A stretch of DNA of 8,229 nucleotides from an uncultured Bacilli bacterium (GTDB lineage: Bacteria; Bacillota_I; Bacilli_A; RF39; UBA660), in assembly GCA_947589695.1 (NCBI GenBank), contig CANQBY010000051.1, forward strand, positions 1-8,229, given 5' to 3'. Position 1 is the first letter of the stretch; each line of letters begins with the position of its first letter. Of the stretch, positions 1-5,475 are shown piece by piece. The notes beneath the pieces were generated by a model, which saw nothing but the letters and a program-made list of their open reading frames with translations, did no database searches and was not told where the DNA came from. The translations under genes and the position numbers were made by a program.

Positions 1-1186
1 CAGCAAATACTACTTCATCCATAGTGATTAGCCCTACTGGAACCGGTAAAGCTTTATTTCCACGACTTGCATCACTTGTTGTATATAAATCCTTATCATT
101 GTCACAATTAAACGTTGGAGTTACACTTTCTGCCCAACTTTCACTGCCAATTTCCCAAGCCCTATCTCCTGGACCATAAACAGTTACATTACTTCCATAT
201 CCTCTTTCTCCAGTTGTAGGATAATAAGTTCCGTGACCATTTTTAGCTAATGTTCTATCTCCACAAAATCCAGCATTTCCATCTAAATGTTCTTCATAAC
301 TCTTGAGATTATCATTATACCAAGTAACTATTACTTCTAATATTGTACTTTGAGTTGAAGTTGAACTAGTTTGAGGTGGATAGTTAGACTTCTGCGAAGC
401 ATCAGTTCCAGATGGGTCATACATATAACCCACATATTTATTATCATTATAATTTGTATTAAATGCACTTGTACTAATTTGAGTGCTAATTTCAGTTGTT
501 TGTGCACTACCTGTTCCAGAATATATTAATCTTATAGAACCATCACCGTTAATTCGGATTATTCGCCAATAGATATCTTGTCCATTTTTTGCTTTTCCAA
601 ATTTTACCCAGTTATTACTTACATTTCCACGATAATAATATGTATCACCATCTTTATCTGTTCCTTTAAACAAACCACTTGTGTTATCTGTGCAACTTCC
701 ACAAGCCACATCTGTAAATGTTGTTTTACCATCCGGGATATCTTCAGTTAATCCTAAATTTGCTAAAGTTTGTTCTAATGGTGTTTTTTGCTTTTCAAAA
801 TACACATAGCATTTAGTTCCTTTTCTATCTATAGCTATGTACACTTTGTTTTCTTTATATTCGAATACATCTTTTATTTTATCTTCTGGATTACCACTGA
901 CAATGCAATAACTTTCATTACTTAATTTATAATTGCCTTCAGGAATTTTATCTATTAATTCATTTCCTTTGCCTTCATTATCATTTTTATACATAGCAAT
1001 AATATTTAAATCAGCACTTTCATAACTTATGGTGCCACTTGCTAATTTCACACTATCGACGGATTTATATTTCGCATAACTAAATATCGAATTGATTATA
1101 ATAATAAGTACTACTCCCATGATTAATCCACATAAAAGCCATTTATATTTACTACCACTATTAATATCTAATTTTTCATATTTCAT
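1..1186 (-). CDS. Large membrane-anchored surface protein, N-terminal part (3' end outside window)
   Basis: The reading frame stays open from an ATG at 1186 to the left edge (395 codons plus one base), so the C-terminus is missing. GAGGAGT (1196-1202) lies 9 nt before this ATG; the ATG at 1192-1194 hits a stop after three codons. Residues 16-37 form one hydrophobic segment, followed by SYAKYKS and a Ser/Thr/Asn/Gly-rich region expected outside the cell. The N-terminus resembles a SipW-type signal sequence, so cleavage near SYA is possible. Later features are CGSC (162-165), WRIIRINGDGSIRLIYSG (207-224), a Ser/Thr/Gln-rich linker (about 262-281), GFCGDR (306-311) and PVGLITMDEVVFA (383-395). 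From memory, this WRIIRINGDG...LIT.DEV pattern recurs in large secreted proteins of uncultured gut Firmicutes and resembles DUF6273-type domains; this is a weak family call. Function unknown; adhesin or surface-display role is inference. Confidence 0.85.
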   Translation of the reverse strand, partial: MKYEKLDINSGSKYKWLLCGLIMGVVLIIIINSIFSYAKYKSVDSVKLASGTISYESADLNIIAMYKNDNEGKGNELIDKIPEGNYKLSNESYCIVSGNPEDKIKDVFEYKENKVYIAIDRKGTKCYVYFEKQKTPLEQTLANLGLTEDIPDGKTTFTDVACGSCTDNTSGLFKGTDKDGDTYYYRGNVSNNWVKFGKAKNGQDIYWRIIRINGDGSIRLIYSGTGSAQTTEISTQISTSAFNTNYNDNKYVGYMYDPSGTDASQKSNYPPQTSSTSTQSTILEVIVTWYNDNLKSYEEHLDGNAGFCGDRTLAKNGHGTYYPTTGERGYGSNVTVYGPGDRAWEIGSESWAESVTPTFNCDNDKDLYTTSDASRGNKALPVPVGLITMDEVVFA

Positions 1187-1207
1187 ATCTTCATTACTCC
1201 TCTATCA

Positions 1208-1219
1208 TAGAAATTTCTA
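1208..1219. promoter_or_regulatory. 12-bp perfect palindrome, candidate operator
   Basis: TAGAAATTTCTA is a perfect palindrome just downstream of the predicted start site (about +6 to +17) of the surface protein promoter and upstream of its ribosome binding site. A repressor bound there would block transcription. The adjacent tandem-HTH regulator is the obvious candidate, but an AT-only core makes a chance palindrome possible. Confidence 0.3.
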
Positions 1220-1231
1220 GTTTATAAATAA

Positions 1232-1260
1232 ATTATAAGCTATGAAATATTAATTGTCAA
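1232..1260 (-). promoter_or_regulatory. Consensus sigma-A promoter of the surface protein gene
   Basis: On the minus strand a perfect TTGACA (1255-1260) is separated by exactly 17 bp from a perfect TATAAT (1232-1237). The predicted start of transcription is near 1225, giving a leader of about 40 nt before the ATG at 1186. A fully consensus promoter suggests strong expression unless repressed, which fits the divergent DNA-binding regulator next door. Confidence 0.8.
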
Positions 1261-1278
1261 CATAAAATACGGCATTTC

Positions 1279-1287
1279 TGACATAAT
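1279..1287 (+). promoter_or_regulatory. Possible extended -10 promoter of the tandem-XRE gene
   Basis: TGACATAAT matches the extended -10 pattern TGn followed by CATAAT (5 of 6 to consensus). No good -35 box lies at 16-18 bp. Transcription would start near 1294, about 40 nt before the chosen ATG. The element lies only about 20 bp from the divergent TTGACA, so one bound regulator could affect both promoters. Confidence 0.35.
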
Positions 1288-1333
1288 ATTTCTATTGAAT
1301 TGCATTAATGAGACAATATATTTAGGTGATATT

Positions 1334-1783
1334 ATGTTTAATGGTGGAAACTTAAAAGTAATAAGAATAGAAAAAAATTTAAAACAAGAGGATGTTGCTA
1401 AAATATTAGATGTAGCAAGAAGTGGATATGCAATGTGGGAAAGTGGATATAATATTATCCCCATCAAACAATTAATTATTTTGGCTGATTATTTTAAGGT
1501 ATCAATTGATTTTATTTTAGGTTTGACAAATAAAAATACGACTATTAAAAATACAATCGATAAAGAAAAAATCAAGAAAAGATTAAAAGAATTTAGAAAA
1601 AATAATAATTTAAATCAAGAAGAATTAGCAACAACTTTATATACAACTAAATCAGTAATTAGTGGTTATGAGACTGGTAGATATTTAATTGCAACACCTT
1701 TTTTATATACGATATGTAAAAATTATAATATATCTGCAGATTATTTATTAGGTAGAATTGATAAACCTAAGTATTTGAAGTAG
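1334..1783 (+). CDS. Transcriptional regulator with two tandem XRE/Cro-type HTH domains
   Basis: This 149-residue cytoplasmic protein is made of two Cro/C1-type helix-turn-helix domains. The first spans about residues 5-62 (core LKQEDVAKILDVARSGYAMWE, then a PIKQLIILADYFKVSIDFILG tail). The second spans about 80-140 (NLNQEELATTLYTTKSVIS, GYETGR, then YNISADYLLGR). Both keep the usual XRE layout, including the C-terminal A-x-Y-F/N-x-S-x-D-Y/F-L/I-L-G signature. The ATG at 1334 is preferred because AGGTG (1324-1328) precedes it; an in-frame ATG at 1295 would add 13 residues without a ribosome binding site. No effector or peptidase domain is present. The gene is divergent from the surface protein gene, with 147 bp between the starts, so control of that gene and of itself is a reasonable inference. 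Two HTH units in one chain suggest binding to paired half-sites as a monomer or to longer sites as a dimer. Confidence 0.85.
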   Translation: MFNGGNLKVIRIEKNLKQEDVAKILDVARSGYAMWESGYNIIPIKQLIILADYFKVSIDFILGLTNKNTTIKNTIDKEKIKKRLKEFRKNNNLNQEELATTLYTTKSVISGYETGRYLIATPFLYTICKNYNISADYLLGRIDKPKYLK

Positions 1784-1809
1784 TGTCGAATTTTGTCGAG
1801 CGAATTTTC

Positions 1810-1838
1810 TTGACCAACATCTTTTTTAGTTTTAGAAT
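1810..1838 (+). promoter_or_regulatory. Sigma-A promoter of the structured RNA
   Basis: TTGACC (1810-1815) and TAGAAT (1833-1838) are separated by exactly 17 bp, each one base off consensus. Transcription should begin around 1845-1848, which coincides with the first base of the long closing stem of the RNA (1847). This agreement of promoter and structure is the main evidence for the strand and 5' end. Confidence 0.7.
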
Positions 1839-1846
1839 AATTTCTT

Positions 1847-2098
1847 GAACATTTAAGGCGGAGTGCCTACCGAGTGTTTTCCTTTCCATTCTATCCTTTA
1901 CTGATGTGTTCAGGGGGTTTAGAATTGTAAAGGAGGCATTTGTGTTATGTTAAAAGTAATTTTAACATTATATGTTGTTACAACAATGTTTGTAATAACA
2001 AAAAAGACACTTTTCTTTATCAACACGAATATACATATTGATATTAAGATAAGTGTCAATAAACGATAAGTTTGTAGGCATTTAGTCCTTAAATGTTC
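1847..2098 (+). ncRNA. Structured noncoding RNA of about 250 nt, class not certain (raiA-like is one candidate)
   Basis: The ends pair with each other: 1847-1858 with 2087-2098 (12 perfect bp), then 1863-1870 with 2074-2081 (8 bp, one G-U). Inside are 1895-1901/1927-1933 (7 bp), with CTGA/TCAG (1901-1904/1910-1913) in its loop; 1947-1955/1960-1968 (9 bp closed by a GUAA tetraloop); 1973-1983/1990-2000 (11 bp, one G-U); and 2006-2012/2051-2057 with inner helix 2018-2023/2038-2043. A crossing pairing, 1888-1893/1920-1925, could be a pseudoknot or an alternative fold. The GNRA-type loop and the promoter at 1810-1838 set the plus strand. The 5' third is richer in G and C than its surroundings. 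The raiA motif RNA of Firmicutes is one class of similar size, but I cannot confirm its consensus by eye. A type I toxin mRNA is the main alternative, because a 40-codon ORF (1947-2069) follows AAAGGAGG. I see no hallmark of SRP RNA, tmRNA, RNase P RNA or 6S RNA. Confidence 0.65.
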
Positions 2099-2125
2099 TA
2101 CTATTTAAGTTTAGCATATTTTTTT
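2088..2125 (+). terminator. Weak possible terminator of the structured RNA
   Basis: CTTAAAT (2088-2094) and ATTTAAG (2103-2109) form a 7-bp hairpin with an 8-nt loop. A run of seven T lies at 2119-2125, nine bases past the stem, so this is not a textbook intrinsic terminator. The left arm also serves as the 3' strand of the RNA's closing stem, so the two structures exclude each other. Confidence 0.3.
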
Positions 2126-2141
2126 AATAAAGACAATACTT

Positions 2142-2453
2142 TTAACGACCATCTTTATAAACTAAGATTTGTTCTGGTAATAAATAAATAGTATCATTAT
2201 ATCTTAATAAGCCATCCATATTTGTTTTAAAAGCACTAGCTACCCCACCTAAAGTATCACCTTCAGCAGTTATATAATAGCTATAACCACTTTTAGGTAT
2301 CATTAATTCTTGGTTAGGATAAATATATTCATTATCTTTGATCCCGTTTATGGCGGCTAGTAATTTAGGATTAATATTATATTTACGAGCTATTTCGTAT
2401 AAATTATCCCCTTTTTCAATCGTATAATAAGTAAAGTAAGAATTCTCTTTCAA
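2142..2453 (-). CDS. Short protein with two LysM domains and no signal peptide
   Basis: About 103 residues make two consecutive LysM modules and almost nothing else. The first runs from YTIEKGDNLYEIARKYNI to YPNQELMIP, the second from YYITAEGDTLGGVASAF to LPEQILVY. LysM domains bind N-acetylglucosamine polymers such as peptidoglycan. There is no signal peptide or membrane segment, so the protein would stay in the cytoplasm, reach the wall by another route, or act in a spore or forespore layer as some LysM proteins do; this is inference. A TTG start at 2453 is preferred because AGGAG (2462-2466) sits 8 nt upstream. A GTG at 2462 would add three residues but overlaps that ribosome binding site. 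It is the last gene of a probable operon, 26-35 bp after the propeller-like gene. Confidence 0.85.
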   Translation of the reverse strand: MKENSYFTYYTIEKGDNLYEIARKYNINPKLLAAINGIKDNEYIYPNQELMIPKSGYSYYITAEGDTLGGVASAFKTNMDGLLRYNDTIYLLPEQILVYKDGR

Positions 2454-2488
2454 AATAATCACTCCTAGTAATAGGATATGATAAAAGT

Positions 2489-3625
2489 CTAATTTGGGAA
2501 CTCAAGATAAATCATATTATTATAATTAAAATTCCATTCGAAATAACTTAATAATAATTCTTCTCCTTGAGTAGGATTAAAATGATATAATTTATCATCT
2601 TTTAAATAAAAGATATCAGCATTAGAGACTTTAACAATACTTTTAACATTATTAGATACTAAAGTATTAATCTTATGATTATAGTTTAAATATAAATTAT
2701 TATCTTCTAAATTATAATTAAAGTTAGAATAGTTTTCAAACATAGTTTTATTAGCAATAATATTTTTAATATTCTTTTTATGCCATTTACCATTTTGATA
2801 TATTTTACTAGATATTTTTTCTAATTTACCGTTTTTAGCATTAAATTCATACATCGCAGGTTCTTTATTATCAACAATATATAATTTATTTTTAATAAAA
2901 CCAGGATAATAACTATCAAAATAGATATCTCGATCTAATTCATATTTTTTTAATTTACCATTTTTAAGATCAATAGTATAGAAATTATTAAAAGTGTAAT
3001 TAGAATCAAAATCAGCGATTACTAAATAATTTTTAGTATAACCAATTAAATTTATCGTGTATAATTCTTTTTCAAAGATTTTTATTTTGGTATTTTCTTC
3101 GTTATTTAGATAGTAAAAACCATTATAATTCCAAATATAATAATGATAAGTGTTGTTATAGATTTCAATATCATTATAAGTAGTTAGAAGTTTATTATTA
3201 GGAAATAAAGTAGAATCTAAATTATCTTTTATTTTCTGGGAAACATTACTATAAAAAACTGGTTCATTATTTTTTAAACAAACAGGATAAAAATTAAAAG
3301 TTTTACCTTGAGGGACTAAACAAAAGTCATTATCGTCTTGTAAAATTTTAATATCTTCAATAAATTTACGAGTTTGTTTATAAGAAGAATTAAATAAAGT
3401 ATCTAAAGTATAATCTTGATATTTAAAAGTAAAGTAATAAGCTTTAGTTTTTTTGTTGTATTCTTCTTTTATTTCGACATCATTAATTGTATAAGTTTTA
3501 GTATAATTTTTAGCGGATAATAAAAAAAGTAAAAAAAGAAGAAATATTAAAACTAAAGATATTTGAAAAGCTTTAATTTTTTTTAAATTAGAAAGTTTTA
3601 AATTATTCTTGGTTATATTTAGCAT
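2489..3625 (-). CDS. Membrane-anchored extracellular protein, propeller-like repeats, function unknown
   Basis: A 378-residue protein with a basic N-terminus, one transmembrane helix at about residues 20-38, and a large Lys/Asn/Tyr-rich domain predicted outside the cell. Its second half has repeats in which two beta-strands end in a phrase like 'FYTIDLKNGKLKKYEL', 'MYEFNAKNGKLEKI' and 'LYHFNPTQGEELLL'. These resemble blades of a beta-propeller (DUF5050/PQQ/WD-like), but no family was firmly recognised. The start overlaps the 3' end of the PH-domain gene by 23 bp. Its own ribosome binding site is weak (AAGAAG-type), so it is probably translated by coupling to the upstream gene. A sensor, scaffold or wall-associated role is possible but not shown. 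Confidence 0.75.
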   Translation of the reverse strand: MLNITKNNLKLSNLKKIKAFQISLVLIFLLFLLFLLSAKNYTKTYTINDVEIKEEYNKKTKAYYFTFKYQDYTLDTLFNSSYKQTRKFIEDIKILQDDNDFCLVPQGKTFNFYPVCLKNNEPVFYSNVSQKIKDNLDSTLFPNNKLLTTYNDIEIYNNTYHYYIWNYNGFYYLNNEENTKIKIFEKELYTINLIGYTKNYLVIADFDSNYTFNNFYTIDLKNGKLKKYELDRDIYFDSYYPGFIKNKLYIVDNKEPAMYEFNAKNGKLEKISSKIYQNGKWHKKNIKNIIANKTMFENYSNFNYNLEDNNLYLNYNHKINTLVSNNVKSIVKVSNADIFYLKDDKLYHFNPTQGEELLLSYFEWNFNYNNMIYLEFPN

Positions 3626-4046
3626 ATTTCTTCTTTTCTTCCATCATAAATTCGGTTATTTCGGTTTCGATTTCGCGAAGAGAATCTTTAGAAAGATTCG
3701 TAATAACTACGACTTCTTTTACGGTATCGATTGTAATTTTACCCCATATCAAACCTTGATATACTTGCATATCATTATATAAATCGGGAGTAATACTACT
3801 TAGAAAGTAACCCCAGACTACTCTTTTTTGACCAATTAAAATTCGTTTATTAGTTAAGGCAATAACAGCCGTCGAAGTTAAATCATAAAATTTATCATTT
3901 TTTTGACCAGCGAAAGCATAAATAACTTTTTCCCCAGGATTTAAGTGTTGTTCAATAACATTACAATGTTTTTTTAAACGCCACCAAGTAACTCCACCGG
4001 GAAATTTCTTTTTATATAACATGACATGGTCATAAACTTGGCCCAT
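3603..4046 (-). CDS. PH-domain-like protein (bacterial pleckstrin-homology fold)
   Basis: A 147-residue soluble protein. After a short basic helix (WWRLKKHCNVIEQHL, about 21-35) comes NPGEKVIYAFAGQKN, then STAVIALTNKRILIGQK (about 58-74), GYFLSSITPDLYNDM, and IDTVKEVVVITNLSKDSLREIETEI (about 106-130). The GE-x-V...A-x-TNKRIL...I-x-x-VKE order is the usual signature of bacterial PH-like domains. There is no signal peptide or membrane helix, so it probably acts in the cytoplasm, possibly at the inner membrane face. GGTGAT precedes the ATG. It is first in a probable three-gene operon with its own promoter and overlaps the next gene by 23 bp. The partner and ligand are unknown. Confidence 0.8.
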   Translation of the reverse strand: MGQVYDHVMLYKKKFPGGVTWWRLKKHCNVIEQHLNPGEKVIYAFAGQKNDKFYDLTSTAVIALTNKRILIGQKRVVWGYFLSSITPDLYNDMQVYQGLIWGKITIDTVKEVVVITNLSKDSLREIETEITEFMMEEKKKYAKYNQE

Positions 4047-4065
4047 TTTTAATCACCACATCCTT

Positions 4066-4094
4066 ATTTTATAATAAAATTAAAACTTTGACAA
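4066..4094 (-). promoter_or_regulatory. Sigma-A promoter of the PH/propeller/LysM operon
   Basis: On the minus strand TTGTCA (4089-4094) and TAAAAT (4066-4071) are separated by 17 bp, each one base from consensus. The start site would be near 4059, leaving a short leader of about 13 nt that still contains GGTGAT before the ATG at 4046. Confidence 0.6.
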
Positions 4095-4122
4095 GATATA
4101 AAACTCTTTAAATCAGTCTATC

Positions 4123-4446
4123 TTATTTTTTAGGCATTATTTGATCATATAAAGTATAGATATATTGCACACTTAATTCTAAGAAAAAATAGTGACGAAT
4201 ATAAAAGATTAAGAAAATAATACCAATAAAGAAAGGAATTAAGAATATTTTAGAGACTAAACCTAAAGCCATAAAAATAAAAGTAAATATTGCATAAAAT
4301 AAAGTTACTAATAAATGAATTAAACGTTCATGTTGAAAATAAGTTATTTTATCTTTAAAAATAAGTAATTCATTAGAAGTAAATTTATGTTTTTTTGCTA
4401 TTTTAGTTTCTATATCATTAATAAAATCCGTTAAATATTTACGCAT
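4123..4446 (-). CDS. Small conserved-looking membrane protein, function unknown
   Basis: A 107-residue protein with a charged N-terminal third (about 1-40), the phrase FQHERLIHLLVTLFYAIF and two or three hydrophobic segments between about residues 42 and 92 (centres near 53, 70 and 85), ending in a short charged tail. AAGGGGA precedes the ATG. From memory, small proteins with an ERLIHL-V-TLF core and an HYFFLE-x-x-VQ-x-LYxLYD end are common hypothetical proteins in Firmicutes, but I know of no assigned function. The gene has its own extended -10 promoter, so it need not belong to the export cassette upstream. Confidence 0.8.
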   Translation of the reverse strand: MRKYLTDFINDIETKIAKKHKFTSNELLIFKDKITYFQHERLIHLLVTLFYAIFTFIFMALGLVSKIFLIPFFIGIIFLIFYIRHYFFLELSVQYIYTLYDQIMPKK

Positions 4447-4470
4447 ATTGAAGTCCCCTTTTATGGTTTA

Positions 4471-4499
4471 ATTATAGCACTTTTATTGAGGTTTTTAAA
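4471..4499 (-). promoter_or_regulatory. Extended -10 promoter of the small membrane protein gene
   Basis: On the minus strand a perfect TATAAT (4471-4476) is preceded by TGC, making an extended -10 element. A 4-of-6 match to the -35 box, TTTAAA (4494-4499), lies 17 bp upstream. The leader would be about 20 nt and contains AAAGGGGA before the ATG at 4446. Confidence 0.6.
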
Positions 4500-4518
4500 G
4501 ACTAAATAGTTGATAAAA

Positions 4519-5466
4519 TTAGGTAGTTAGAAGGGTATATATATAAACATAATTATTTACAAAACAATAAAGATAAGTTTGGGAATTTTTCTTATAAGAA
4601 ATAATATGGGTATGATTAGTTAGGGCAAGAGTTATGAGATCTTCTAATTTATTTAAAGGAATTTCTATTAAATTATTTAGAGGTGGAGCTTCATTTACAG
4701 TAATTATGTATTCGGCATATTCTTTTAAGATACGGTTTAAGCGATAACTTTTAAAATTAATTTTAGTTTTTAAATTAGATGATAAGATAACAAAACTAGT
4801 AAGAATAAGAGTAAGACCTACATATTTAAAATAATTATTAGGGGTTTTAGTTTTAATAGTGGTCGGTTCATAAACTTTATTGATAGAAGTAGTTTTTGAG
4901 TTAAGAGGAATATCAATTTCAATATCATCACTAAATTCCTGGTTGTTAAAATTAGAAAGTTGGAGATTAAGTTTTACTTTTAAGATGGCCTCTACTTTTA
5001 AGTTATAAGTTTCTTCATAATCAGTAACAAGATTATTATAATAACTATAATCAATATTAAGGTCTTTAGTTAAATTAAGTTCATTGGGTTTAAGGATTTT
5101 CTCGGAATTTTCTGCATAAAAGTAAGTTTTCGTCCAAATGGGATTAGTATTATCTTGGGGAATCGTGGCTATAATTTCGGTAGTTAATTTATATTTATAC
5201 ATTGTTGGTAAGGTGCTAGTAGTAGTTAAATGATAATTAAATTTTAAATAAATATTTTTAATGGAATTAGAGGCATAAAGGTTAGAAGAATAAGGGTTTT
5301 CAGCATAAAAAGGATTAGCAAAGAGATAAACTAAAGAAGAAGTATCTTTGGTAATTTTAGAAGTTATGATGGGTTTAGAGGGTTTAAAAATCAAAATAAA
5401 TAGACCGGATAAAAATAAAATAATAATTAGCAAAAATTTAATAAAAGCATAATTTTTTAATTTCAT
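4519..5466 (-). CDS. DUF5305-type bitopic membrane protein of the SipW/TasA-like cassette
   Basis: A 315-residue protein. Transmembrane helix 1 is at about 8-27, an extracytoplasmic beta-rich domain at 28-211, transmembrane helix 2 at about 213-230, and a cytoplasmic tail at 231-315. The outer domain contains YLKFNYHLTTTS, a conserved-looking IWTKTYFY (110-117), and a long strand pattern ending in DIEIDIPLN. The tail ends with IPLNKLEDLITLALTNHTHII and YLYCFVNNYVYIY. This order matches my recollection of DUF5305 proteins, which occur beside signal peptidase I genes in archaea and Firmicutes; the family name is from memory. AGGTG precedes the ATG, and the gene starts only 9 nt after the signal peptidase stop, so the two are co-translated. 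Its role is unproven; an assembly or anchoring partner for the processed substrate is the likely guess. Confidence 0.75.
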   Translation of the reverse strand: MKLKNYAFIKFLLIIILFLSGLFILIFKPSKPIITSKITKDTSSLVYLFANPFYAENPYSSNLYASNSIKNIYLKFNYHLTTTSTLPTMYKYKLTTEIIATIPQDNTNPIWTKTYFYAENSEKILKPNELNLTKDLNIDYSYYNNLVTDYEETYNLKVEAILKVKLNLQLSNFNNQEFSDDIEIDIPLNSKTTSINKVYEPTTIKTKTPNNYFKYVGLTLILTSFVILSSNLKTKINFKSYRLNRILKEYAEYIITVNEAPPLNNLIEIPLNKLEDLITLALTNHTHIISYKKNSQTYLYCFVNNYVYIYTLLTT

Positions 5467-5475
5467 ATTTCACAC

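Noticed and set aside
1240..1467. 75-codon open frame on the minus strand
   Set aside because: It lies over the divergent promoters and the start of the tandem-XRE gene and has no ribosome binding site or recognisable domain; it is an antisense shadow.
1847..2098. The long inverted repeat as terminal repeats of a MITE or small insertion element
   Set aside because: The arms have an asymmetric internal loop, no target-site duplication flanks them, a promoter start coincides with the left arm, and many internal hairpins are present. A structured RNA explains all of this better. Multiple dispersed copies in the genome would revive the idea.
1847..2098. SRP RNA, 6S RNA, tmRNA or RNase P RNA
   Set aside because: End-to-end pairing invited these, but the SRP helix 8 motif, the tRNA-like tmRNA ends and the RNase P core phrases were not seen, and the multi-branched interior does not fit the single-rod 6S fold.
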